Part shown: positions 1 to 6,888 of the stretch, one piece after another
How the letters are laid out: every line of letters begins with the position of its first letter
Numbering within the stretch: position 1 is the stretch's first letter
Assembly (NCBI GenBank): GCA_027297485.1
Contig: JAPUHZ010000077.1
Location: 1 to 10,733 of the forward strand
Direction of reading: 5' to 3'
Length of the DNA: 10,733 nt
Source of the DNA: Deltaproteobacteria bacterium
Lineage (GTDB): Bacteria > Desulfobacterota_B > Binatia > UBA9968
Notes under the pieces: model-generated
Database searches by the model: none
Told to the model about the DNA's origin: nothing
What the model saw: the letters and a program-made list of their open reading frames with translations, nothing else
Made by a program: the position numbers and the translations under genes

Positions 1-252
1 GGGTTTCGCTTTTATGGCTACTTGGCCCTTTACCTTTTTCTTAAACACCTCCGCTCGCTTAGGCGCTTTAACCGCAGAAGCTGTTGAAACAACAGGAGGG
101 GCCTTGACCTCTCCCTTTGGCGCACCAGACCTCTTTTCTAAACTCTCCGCCCGCACAGGAGGCTGAATCTCCGCCTTAAGGGGTTTCGCTTTTATGGCTA
201 CTTGGCCCTTTACCTTTTTCTTAAACACCTCCGCTCGCTTAGGCGCTTTAAC
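1..252. repeat. Direct repeat, 72 bp identical at 180-bp period, inside the lipoprotein gene
   Basis: Bases 1-72 and 181-252 are identical and in the same orientation. They diverge from base 73/253 onward. The left limit of the first copy is unknown because the window begins there. The 72 bp are exactly 24 codons and the period is 60 codons, so the reading frame is kept. In the leftward gene the unit encodes a basic segment starting VKAPKRAEVFKKKVKGQ. Identity with no silent changes points to recent duplication or gene conversion. Confidence 0.95.
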
Positions 253-1197
253 TTGGGGGGCTACTTCCAGAGACGAACTCTCCGAAGGCCGTTCTACCCT
301 TCTCTCAGGCGGGAGATCCTGTTCTTTAATCCTTGGATTTAGCTCAATCTTCGGAATCTCGGGGCGTTTTGCCACGGCCGTTTCCCGTATCTCAGGCGCG
401 GGCCGTGGTCTGCCGCCTGGCAGAAGATAAGTGACTTGCCTGGCGGGTGCGCCCGCTTGAATAGCGAAAATGACGGAAGCTGAGAGGAGAGTCCCGGAGA
501 TTGGCTGGTTAAGAAATCTGCGCACCTCTTCCTTGGGAATATAAATAACTGCACGTTCTAATGTGATGCGGGATCCAGAGGGAGCCTTGGAAGTAGTCCT
601 CCAGGAAAAGTTCAAACCGTAACCCGCCACCTCTCTATCATTGTAGATGTCAGAATCACTGGAAAGAATAGACAAAAGCCGCAAGCCATATTGGGAAAAT
701 AACCGGTCCACCTTGGAACTAAAATCGGTTTTGGCTTTTAGAACATCAGGTACCCCCAGAATCACTTCAAGGTATCTCTCGTCGGCCGTTTTACTAGCCG
801 AATGGGTAAAAAACCCGATGCCTCCTGTAGAGGCAATGTTGTTGGCAAACTGTAATTTCCCTGTAACGGAATCCTGAACTAACTGCTGGACTAATTGTTC
901 AAGGTTTCGGTTATACCTCTCGCCTAAGTCTCTGGCCTTCCGTGTGGTGTAATAGGAAGGGGGGGTGATAATCAGTCCTAAGGAGGGTGCCTTTCTGCCC
1001 TGCTTTTCAAGCAAGGCACACCCGGAGAGAGAGAGAGCAAGAAAGATCGAAAATATTCTCGACAACCCAGCGTAATTTCCCAACTCGATACCCCCAGGCG
1101 ATCGCTTTCCCTTCAAGCTACGCACGTCCAGGCTTGACCATGGATCACGCTTCGCATATAATTTAGTTTTTTGAGGCGATTGTTTAACGCTTAACAT
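1..1197 (-). CDS. Lipoprotein with Lys-rich repetitive tail, partial (C-terminus beyond the window)
   Basis: An open frame runs leftward from ATG at 1197-1195 to base 1 without a stop (399 codons), so the C-terminus is missing. A hydrophobic stretch ending LALSLSGC is a clear type II signal peptide with lipobox, giving a lipid-anchored protein. From the ATG the lipobox Cys is residue 60, unusually deep. TTG at 1083-1081, with a GGGGG run 7 bases upstream, would put it at residue 22 and may be the true start. Residues about 70-240 form a compact-looking region of unknown function (it includes GGIGFFTH and SDSDIYNDREVAGYGLNFSW). After that comes a long Pro/Lys/Glu-rich, probably disordered tail with a repeated segment. 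A similar unnamed family of envelope lipoproteins seems familiar to me, but no function is known to me. It is divergent from the ATPase gene at 1246. Confidence 0.85.
   Translation of the reverse strand, partial: MLSVKQSPQKTKLYAKRDPWSSLDVRSLKGKRSPGGIELGNYAGLSRIFSIFLALSLSGCALLEKQGRKAPSLGLIITPPSYYTTRKARDLGERYNRNLEQLVQQLVQDSVTGKLQFANNIASTGGIGFFTHSASKTADERYLEVILGVPDVLKAKTDFSSKVDRLFSQYGLRLLSILSSDSDIYNDREVAGYGLNFSWRTTSKAPSGSRITLERAVIYIPKEEVRRFLNQPISGTLLSASVIFAIQAGAPARQVTYLLPGGRPRPAPEIRETAVAKRPEIPKIELNPRIKEQDLPPERRVERPSESSSLEVAPQVKAPKRAEVFKKKVKGQVAIKAKPLKAEIQPPVRAESLEKRSGAPKGEVKAPPVVSTASAVKAPKRAEVFKKKVKGQVAIKAKP
1134..1162 (+). promoter_or_regulatory. Sigma-70 type promoter for the ATPase operon
   Basis: A -35 element TTGACC (1134-1139) is followed by exactly 17 bases and a perfect -10 element TATAAT (1157-1162). 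The predicted start of transcription is near 1169, leaving a leader of about 75 bases before the ATG at 1246. The promoter lies inside the upstream-most reading of the divergent lipoprotein gene, which is one reason to suspect that the lipoprotein really starts at 1083. Confidence 0.75.
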
Positions 1198-1245
1198 AAG
1201 ACCTTTCTTACAAAAAAACAATCTCCCGGAGAGAGGGTCCAGGTC

Positions 1246-2715
1246 ATGCCACTGGGTGAGCTATTGCTGGCAAAAAATCTACTTGATAAAGAGCAGCTTG
1301 AGACGGCACTGGAACATCAGAGAGTGGCCGGAGGGCTTTTCGGCGACAACCTCGTAACCTTGGGCTTCATTACGCGTGACAAGCTCAACGAAATTATTCT
1401 CGAACCGCCTCCTGTCCCTCAATCCATCGGCGACACAGGGATGGACACCCCCTTCCTTGTCAACTTGGTCCTCAAAGCCATTTACGTTTCAGGCTTTGAA
1501 ACAGCCCCGGAAATTTCAGACCAGATCAAATTATCGCGCGGGATTGTAGAAGAATTACTTAACATTGCTAAAAAAAACGGCCTCCTCGAGGTTCGAGGCG
1601 CCACCGAATCCAACTTTACCGTCCTCAGATACGCCCTGACCAGCATAGGGAGAGAACAAGCCATTGAGGCCTTTAGGTCGTGCCAGTACATCGGCCCCGT
1701 GCCGGTGCCTCTGGCCAATTATCAATTCCAGGTGCAAAAACAGGCCGTTACTAATGAAAGGATCCATGCCGAGGTCATTTCGCAGGCCCTTTTTCATCTG
1801 ATTCTGCCAGAGGAAACTCTCCGACGTCTTGGACCGGCCATCAATTCAGGCAAGGCTATACTCCTGTATGGGCCTAGCGGAAACGGCAAGACATCGATTG
1901 CAGAGGCCATTGGGGAGACCTTCCAGCAACCTATCTATATTCCTTACTGCATCGAGGTGGACGGCCAAATCATCAAAATCTTCGATCCGGCTGTTCATAG
2001 AGAGATCGCCTCTCAGCCTGACTCAGAAAATAATGATACGAGCCCGTTTTACCTCCGGGCAGTGCCATTTGATCCTCGTTGGGTTCAATGCCGTAGGCCG
2101 GTCATCATCTCGGGAGGAGAGCTAACCCTGGAAATGCTCGATCTCGAGTTTGACTCCTTTACTAAGTATTACGAAGCTCCCCTCCAAGTGAAGGCAACCG
2201 GGGGGGTTTTTGCTATTGATGACTTCGGACGCCAACTCGTTCGCCCGCAAGACCTCCTAAACCGATGGATTATCCCGCTAGAAAAGAAGGTGGATTACTT
2301 GACCCTTCACACGGGAAAGAAGTTTGAGCTCCCCTTCGACCAACTCATTATTTTCTCTACCAATATCCCCCCCGAGGAGCTGATGGATACGGCATTTCTA
2401 CGCCGTATTCACTATAAACTATTGATCGACCCTCCGACCGTCGAAGACTACAAGGCCATATTCCGTAGGATTTGCAGTTTTCACAAGCTGGAACTCTCTG
2501 AAGAGATCCTCTCTTACATTCTGAGCAGTTTTTACCACAAGAACAACACGCCGCTTGCGGCCTTTCACCCAAAGTTTATTGTGGAACACGCTATCGCCGC
2601 ATGCAGCTACGATGGCACCCCTCCCCAGCTTACCCTTGAGTTGGTGAAAGATGCCTTAGGAAACCTGGTCATCAGCCAACCCTCCTCCACTTTAGGATCA
2701 AAGAATCATGGATAA
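1246..2715 (+). CDS. AAA+ ATPase with MshEN-like N-terminal module and winged-helix-like segment
   Basis: The start ATG follows a purine-rich GGAGAGAGGG ribosome site. Residues 1-54 resemble the MshEN/GspE N-terminal module, with two LGxxL-type motifs 5 residues apart. Residues about 65-115 look like a winged helix (VNLVLKAIYVSGFE and ISDQIKLSRGIVEELL). The ATPase core has Walker A GPSGNGKTS at 209-217 (K215), Walker B AIDD with D325/D326, an Asn at 373 in the sensor-1 position, and an arginine pair R386/R387 in FLRRI that may be the arginine finger. This is an AAA+ fold, not a GspE-type secretion ATPase: the GspE Asp box and Zn motif are absent. It overlaps the activator gene by 8 bases, so the two are probably co-translated. 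Substrate unknown. A role as a remodelling or regulatory ATPase in an envelope system is inference. Confidence 0.9.
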   Translation: MPLGELLLAKNLLDKEQLETALEHQRVAGGLFGDNLVTLGFITRDKLNEIILEPPPVPQSIGDTGMDTPFLVNLVLKAIYVSGFETAPEISDQIKLSRGIVEELLNIAKKNGLLEVRGATESNFTVLRYALTSIGREQAIEAFRSCQYIGPVPVPLANYQFQVQKQAVTNERIHAEVISQALFHLILPEETLRRLGPAINSGKAILLYGPSGNGKTSIAEAIGETFQQPIYIPYCIEVDGQIIKIFDPAVHREIASQPDSENNDTSPFYLRAVPFDPRWVQCRRPVIISGGELTLEMLDLEFDSFTKYYEAPLQVKATGGVFAIDDFGRQLVRPQDLLNRWIIPLEKKVDYLTLHTGKKFELPFDQLIIFSTNIPPEELMDTAFLRRIHYKLLIDPPTVEDYKAIFRRICSFHKLELSEEILSYILSSFYHKNNTPLAAFHPKFIVEHAIAACSYDGTPPQLTLELVKDALGNLVISQPSSTLGSKNHG

Positions 2716-3994
2716 ATTTCACGCCCTTTTGATTCATTCCATCGCGTCCCCTTTAACGTCAGTGCAAAAACTACTGGGCGATTGTGGTTTTAATATCCAC
2801 CTGAGCCGGAGTTGGGAAGAAGCAGAACAGGCCTATTCTGGCCTTCCGCTAGGCGAAATCAAGTTTGTCTTCATCGATGTCACGCTCTGCCATGGGAGCG
2901 GATGGGAGAAGTTTATCCAAAGAACGAGGACCGCTCCCTCGGATGTGTCTCTGATTTGCTTTCACCCACAGTTCCCTCACAGCCTTTACAACCTCTTTGG
3001 CCGCTCTCTTGCCGTACCGGATTCAAAAACTATAGAGGATCCCCAGAGGCCTTTGATCGTGGGGGAGAGCCCGAAACTCCGTGAAGTCCTCACCCTGGCG
3101 AGCCGTTATGCCCAGCACGGCATAACCATCCTCATCACAGGCGAAACAGGAACGGGCAAGGAGGTCATAGCCCAATATATTCATGGTGAGAGCCTAAGAA
3201 TGGGCAAGCCTTTCGTGGCCTGCAACGTGGCTGCTATTCCTGAGACCCTGGTCGAAAGCGAGTTGTTCGGTTATGTTAAAGGTGCTTTCACCGGCGCCGA
3301 CAAAAATAAAAAGGGGTTGATCGAGAGCGCTGAAGGAGGCACGTTGTTCCTGGACGAGATTGGAGACTTACCTTTCACCATCCAGCTTAAACTCCTGCGT
3401 TTCCTAGAGAGCCGGGAGTTTTACAAGATAGGAGACTCCTCTCCCAAGAACGCCGACGTGCGGATTATTGCTGCCACCAATAAGGATCTCGATAAAGCAA
3501 TCCTGGAAAATGGGTTCAGAAAAGACCTGTACTATCGTCTCAACAGCGCTAGAATCATCCTGCCGCCCTTACGGGAGCGTAGAGAAGATATTATCCTTTT
3601 AGTTGCAAATTTCGTTTACCAAGCCTCTCGCCAAATTCAAAAACCCTTGAAGAGAATCAGCAGCTCCGTTAAGGCCCTCTTTCTAGACTATCTCTGGCCG
3701 GGGAATATCCGTGAGCTCAAGAGCGTCATCGAAAGTGCCGTTATGGTTTCCGATCAAGAATATCTGACCCTGAGCGACCTGCCCATGAACCTGCAGCAGT
3801 ATGCCACCGGTCACCGGGAGGTGATCGGCGCTAAGGCGATACAGAACATCGAAGAAGCGGAGAAGAACGTAATCGAAGAAACGCTGAAGCAGACCAACGG
3901 GAACAAACCCAAAGCTGCCGAAGCCTTAGGGGTCTCCGTCCGAACCCTATACCGCAAGCTGGAGAAATTCGGCTTAGGGGGGGCCACCGCGTAA
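2708..3994 (+). CDS. Sigma-54 dependent transcriptional activator (NtrC family) with degenerate receiver domain
   Basis: Residues 1-105 have receiver-like spacing. An Asp is present at the phospho-acceptor position (D57 in FIDV), but the N-terminal acidic pair is replaced (LLIHSIAS) and the conserved Lys-Pro near the end is missing, so phosphorylation control is doubtful. The central AAA+ domain is intact: Walker A GETGTGKE at 145-152, the sigma-54 contact loop GAFTGA at 192-197, Walker B with D216/E217, and the PLRERREDI and LWPGNIREL motifs. The C-terminus (about 395-423, KAAEALGVSVRTLYRKLEKFG) is a Fis-type helix-turn-helix. The start overlaps the ATPase gene by 8 bases, and the stop overlaps the next start as TAATG. 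A sigma-54 promoter lies about 0.9 kb downstream at 4906 and is its most likely target. No partner kinase is visible in the window. Confidence 0.95.
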   Translation: MDKFHALLIHSIASPLTSVQKLLGDCGFNIHLSRSWEEAEQAYSGLPLGEIKFVFIDVTLCHGSGWEKFIQRTRTAPSDVSLICFHPQFPHSLYNLFGRSLAVPDSKTIEDPQRPLIVGESPKLREVLTLASRYAQHGITILITGETGTGKEVIAQYIHGESLRMGKPFVACNVAAIPETLVESELFGYVKGAFTGADKNKKGLIESAEGGTLFLDEIGDLPFTIQLKLLRFLESREFYKIGDSSPKNADVRIIAATNKDLDKAILENGFRKDLYYRLNSARIILPPLRERREDIILLVANFVYQASRQIQKPLKRISSSVKALFLDYLWPGNIRELKSVIESAVMVSDQEYLTLSDLPMNLQQYATGHREVIGAKAIQNIEEAEKNVIEETLKQTNGNKPKAAEALGVSVRTLYRKLEKFGLGGATA

Positions 3995-4755
3995 TGTCTC
4001 TCAAGGTTCAAACCAAAGCGTTCCTCGGCCTCCTGATGTCTCTTTTGGTAGCCTTCTCGGCCTTTGCCCAACTCAAAGACTCCCCTATGCTTTCCGTTAT
4101 GGGAACCGAAGTCTATCTCTATGCCAGCCAGGGAAAAAATTCCGAGGTAATTACCAAACTCGAACAAGGAGAGAAGTTAACACCCTTTGCCAACATCCCT
4201 GGGCTAGGCGAGTCATGGCATATGGTCAAGACTCAGAAAGGTATTCTTGGATGGGTCAGGTCTTCCGACATTCAGGGAGTCGATGAACTGGAAAAAATCT
4301 TTAAGGAAAGCGCTTCTGAATTCTCTCTTTCCCCTCCTCCAATTGCACCCTCCACTCCCTCTACCCCCCCTTTGGAGAAGGCTGTTACTGTGCCCGTCGA
4401 GGCCAATGGCTCGGTCGTTATTGTCCCCGTTGTGTTGAATCGCTCGTTAAAGACCTACATGATTGTGGACACGGGCGCTAGCTTAACGATGATCACTCCG
4501 AGAATAGCCAAAAAGCTCCGTCTGAGACTGTTCTCAAGGATTTCTGTAATGACCGCCAACGGTCGTATTACAGTTCCCCTGGCTCGACTTGGCTCACTCA
4601 AAGTAGGTAACGCGGAAGTTCACAACTTGATGGCAACTGTGCAAAAGTTTTCTCTTGACCCCCGCATTGAAGGTCTCTTGGGACTTAACTTCCTCAATCG
4701 CTTCCATACCTCGATCGATTCAAGGCGACAGCTTCTCACCCTAGCCCCACGCTAA
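3994..4755 (+). CDS. Exported SH3-like plus retropepsin-like aspartic protease
   Basis: The gene starts inside the previous stop (TAATG), indicating translational coupling. Residues 1-25 are a signal peptide with an AFA|Q cleavage site, so the protein is periplasmic or exported. Residues about 31-95 resemble a bacterial SH3 domain (VYLYASQGKNSEVITKL, GWVRSSDI). A Pro/Ser-rich linker (SPPPIAPSTPSTPP) follows. The C-terminal domain is a clan AA, retropepsin-like protease: catalytic D159-T-G-A-S in MIVDTGAS, a flap-like segment around TANGRI, and a later hydrophobic-Gly segment (EGLLGLNFL) typical of single-domain aspartyl proteases that act as dimers. The SH3 part may bind peptidoglycan or a protein partner. 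The target protein is unknown; the lipoprotein or the anchored protein of the next operon are possible substrates (inference). Confidence 0.88.
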   Translation: MSLKVQTKAFLGLLMSLLVAFSAFAQLKDSPMLSVMGTEVYLYASQGKNSEVITKLEQGEKLTPFANIPGLGESWHMVKTQKGILGWVRSSDIQGVDELEKIFKESASEFSLSPPPIAPSTPSTPPLEKAVTVPVEANGSVVIVPVVLNRSLKTYMIVDTGASLTMITPRIAKKLRLRLFSRISVMTANGRITVPLARLGSLKVGNAEVHNLMATVQKFSLDPRIEGLLGLNFLNRFHTSIDSRRQLLTLAPR

Positions 4756-4767
4756 CCTCTGTACATT

Positions 4768-4796
4768 CTTTCTCACAAGCAGAAAGGGAGCCTCCC
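4768..4796 (+). other. Hairpin region just after the protease stop
   Basis: CTTTCT (4768-4773) and AGAAAG (4781-4786) form a 6-bp stem with a 7-base loop. This overlaps a second small palindrome, GGGAGCCTCCC (4786-4796). There is no following T-run, so it is not a standard intrinsic terminator. It might stabilise the 3' end of the transcript or contribute to termination by another route. Confidence 0.3.
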
Positions 4797-4808
4797 AGGT
4801 ACAGTTTC

Positions 4809-4861
4809 GTCCATGCTGGACATAATTGTAAGATGCCGACCTCGTTCTTGAGCCATGTCCA
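4809..4861. promoter_or_regulatory. Candidate upstream activator sites for the sigma-54 promoter
   Basis: A perfect inverted repeat GTCCA-TGC-TGGAC spans 4809-4821. A third half-site GTCCA lies at 4857-4861; its longer form ATGTCCA is the complement of TGGACAT at 4817-4823. The palindrome centre is about 115 bases before the predicted sigma-54 start, a normal distance for an NtrC-family enhancer. That the activator at 2708 binds here is inference. Confidence 0.45.
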
Positions 4862-4905
4862 TCCTATCTTATTGAAAATCAAGGTAAATCTTTAGCCCCT
4901 TATAC

Positions 4906-4921
4906 TGGCAGAGTTTTTGCT
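4906..4921 (+). promoter_or_regulatory. Sigma-54 (-24/-12) promoter
   Basis: TGGCAGAGTTTTTGCT has the invariant GG (4907-4908) and GC (4919-4920) exactly 12 bases apart, with TGGCA and TTGCT matching the consensus halves (TGGCAC, TTGCA/T). Transcription would start near 4931, giving a leader of about 75 bases before the gene at 5006. Its position in the gap immediately after the operon that encodes a sigma-54 activator supports it strongly. Confidence 0.85.
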
Positions 4922-5005
4922 TTACAAGGTAATTAATGTTCCATCACTTTGCGTCACCAGACAGCGCGGTTCCAGCACTTCCCTCTTAAGGAGGTTTAAA
5001 AACTT

Positions 5006-6223
5006 ATGTTGTCATTGCAAAAGGAAGATCACGGATTCCAGACAATTCACCACTCCCTAGATTTATGCTCGTCGAAGTCCTTCTCCAATATTCTCGATTC
5101 CATCCAAAGCCTGGGCCAGCTCTTACAGGATATTAGCCTGGACACAATTGTTGAAGCCGATGAAAAAGCGAAGGAAATGCTACAGCGACTTTCGTCTCTT
5201 CAAAAGAACTTAAGCAACCTTAACGAGATCAAGCGGTGCCTGATGCAAGTCAAGGCTGATAGCGAAGGTGGAGAAGCTCAGGGAGGACTAAAGAAGGAAA
5301 CCCCTGAAAAACTTTTCCCTAACCATGGGACAATGCCCCCGAACAACTTAATTCCTTTCCCAGGCCCGACAAAATCTTTGTTAGAAAACCCCTCCCCCGT
5401 TACCAACAATTCGCCGGCAACGGAGCCTCCAAAAGCCGCTCAATATGCCGAAGATCCCGTGCCCGAGAAAGAACAGAATCTAACTACCCAGCCCCTGAAC
5501 TGTGTGCCCATATTCGTTCCACAGCAGGATAGGGAAGAGGAAATCGAACCCGGGTTTTCTACAACCGACCACGACATTCAAAGGTGCTCGACAGAGAAAG
5601 AGGAGAAGATCCCTCATGGCACCACCCATGGCGGCTCGGTTAAGGGAGAGATAGATTTTGACCAAAGGCTATTAAAGGACCTCATTGAGGATTATGGCGA
5701 ATTCATTGCCTACGCGAACATCGACACCGACGATAAAGCCGTCCCCACATCAGATCAGGAGATTCAATCATTCCAGAGATCCAGTGAACCGGCGGTAAGA
5801 AATAAAACCATGGTCCAACCTAGGCAGGGCCACTATGAGAACGAAGGGGATTTCGACCGAAACTTAAGAAAACTCATTGAGGATTACGGCCAGGTCGATA
5901 TCTACTCGAACCGCACTGGTATCGTAAGACGTACCATAAAGAAGGCGGGTATCGCAGCCATGGTATTGTTCGTGACTTCCTTAGCATCGGCTTCCTTTTT
6001 CCCCGTGCATCAGATCACGGGATCTACCCTCAAAGCCTCTTTGACCAGCACCGAACCCCTTTTACCTGGGAGCGACACCACGCTTGCGGTTACGAGCGGA
6101 TTTCAACTAGTAAAAACCGCCAAATGGATCGAACCCAAGCAGGGCCGTCGCCAAGTAACGCTCGCCGCAAAAACTCCGGCAGCCCGTTCGGGCAAGGAAT
6201 CTTCCGCTCATAAAGCAGATTGA
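5006..6223 (+). CDS. Single-pass membrane protein with two IEDYG motifs, function unknown
   Basis: A perfect AAGGAGGT ribosome site (4988-4995) sits 10 bases before the ATG. Residues about 20-90 are predicted helical or coiled coil. Residues 90-215 are Pro/Glu/Asn-rich and probably disordered. Two copies of a DFDxxLxxLIEDYG-type motif occur at residues 217-231 and 282-295. A basic patch (VRRTIKKAG) precedes one membrane segment at about 314-334, followed by a 70-residue basic C-terminal part. By the positive-inside rule the long N-terminal part is cytoplasmic and the tail is periplasmic. I recognise no enzyme domain. It is the first gene after the sigma-54 promoter and is followed 16 bases later by a small helical protein. 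The paired short motifs look like docking sites for a partner (inference). Confidence 0.85.
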   Translation: MLSLQKEDHGFQTIHHSLDLCSSKSFSNILDSIQSLGQLLQDISLDTIVEADEKAKEMLQRLSSLQKNLSNLNEIKRCLMQVKADSEGGEAQGGLKKETPEKLFPNHGTMPPNNLIPFPGPTKSLLENPSPVTNNSPATEPPKAAQYAEDPVPEKEQNLTTQPLNCVPIFVPQQDREEEIEPGFSTTDHDIQRCSTEKEEKIPHGTTHGGSVKGEIDFDQRLLKDLIEDYGEFIAYANIDTDDKAVPTSDQEIQSFQRSSEPAVRNKTMVQPRQGHYENEGDFDRNLRKLIEDYGQVDIYSNRTGIVRRTIKKAGIAAMVLFVTSLASASFFPVHQITGSTLKASLTSTEPLLPGSDTTLAVTSGFQLVKTAKWIEPKQGRRQVTLAAKTPAARSGKESSAHKAD

Positions 6224-6239
6224 AGGATCCTCGTACGCC

Positions 6240-6524
6240 TTGAAGAATGAACTGCAAAAACTGACAGACAATATCTCTCAACTCTATGAAGAAACGAATC
6301 AAAAGATAGAGTCGCTGGGGCAGATTGACATCATCACCCGACTATACGATGAATTACAGAGTCATATGGGAGAAGTCTCTGCGGAGGAGATTGATCTCTT
6401 ACAAAATCAAATAAAATCCACCCTGGAGCAAATGCTGACTATCAGCAAGAGTTTGGCCATGATTAAGACTCTTAAGCTGATGCTCAATGGCCAAGAAGAA
6501 TCCCGCGATCTCACCGAATCTTGA
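6240..6524 (+). CDS. Small helical (coiled-coil) protein, function unknown
   Basis: This is a 94-residue protein starting at TTG, 16 bases after the preceding stop, with GAAGGA about 11 bases upstream. It is almost entirely amphipathic helix (heptad-like LQKLTDNISQLYEETNQKIE and similar), without Cys, membrane segment or signal peptide. It is likely co-transcribed from the sigma-54 promoter at 4906. Its SLGQ...I..IK pattern faintly resembles the N-terminal helical part of the upstream gene product (residues about 30-85), so the two may be distant paralogues or coiled-coil partners. This is a weak similarity seen by eye. Confidence 0.7.
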   Translation: MKNELQKLTDNISQLYEETNQKIESLGQIDIITRLYDELQSHMGEVSAEEIDLLQNQIKSTLEQMLTISKSLAMIKTLKLMLNGQEESRDLTES

Positions 6525-6888
6525 CAGGTGCCTTTCCAGACACGGCCCGGTCCAAAGGAAGATCAATCCTACGTCTTCTCTACGCCTACACGGAAAGGTA
6601 GTATACGATTTTCATCAGTCAGGACTTGTGGAGGGTGTGCCCGCGTCAACGCAAGCAGTGCCGGACGTCGTTCCGGTAGGATTGTTCGATCGCCTGATCA
6701 GTGAGCTCACCGATGCCATGGGGCCTATGGCCTCCGTGATCGTCCACGATTAAATCGCCGCTCTCAGTGAATCCCCGGAGAACTTCCCGAAGACACGCCT
6801 TGAAGAACTTATCGAGTCGATCAGTCCGGATATCTTGGACGAGACACTAAAGAGCCACTTCCAAGAGCAAATGTGTTTCAGCTCATGA
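6487..6888 (+). pseudogene. Domain gene interrupted by an in-frame TAA
   Basis: A frame opens at ATG 6487 (overlapping the previous gene by 38 bases), reaches TAA at 6751-6753, and then stays open in the same frame for 44 more codons to TGA at 6886-6888. The segment on both sides of the TAA reads as one domain: GLFDRLISELTDAMGPMASV, then VHD, stop, and IAALSESPENFPKTRLEELI through SHFQEQM. This resembles the helical domain (GPMA/GPIA-V-V signature) often found at the C-terminus of bacterial Ser/Thr kinases and sensor proteins; I believe it is catalogued as DUF8082, from memory only. The stop falls inside the domain, so the product is probably broken. A CAA (Gln) to TAA change would explain it. 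The N-terminal 60 residues are not recognised. There is no clear ribosome site before the ATG. Confidence 0.6.

Noticed and set aside
194..877. Plus-strand open frames at 194-430 and 647-877
   Set aside because: They lie antisense to a continuous leftward lipoprotein frame, have no ribosome site or recognisable sequence, and one is generated by the repeat.
1194..1222. Leftward promoter TTGTTT-17-TATGTT for the lipoprotein
   Set aside because: It matches the consensus at only 3 and 4 of 6 bases and depends on an unresolved start codon. Too weak to list.
3811..4167. 118-codon minus-strand frame across the activator/protease junction
   Set aside because: It is antisense to two convincing, overlapping genes, and its composition is that of a shadow frame.
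4768..4796. Intrinsic terminator after the protease gene
   Set aside because: The stems are short and no T-run follows. Listed only as a hairpin.
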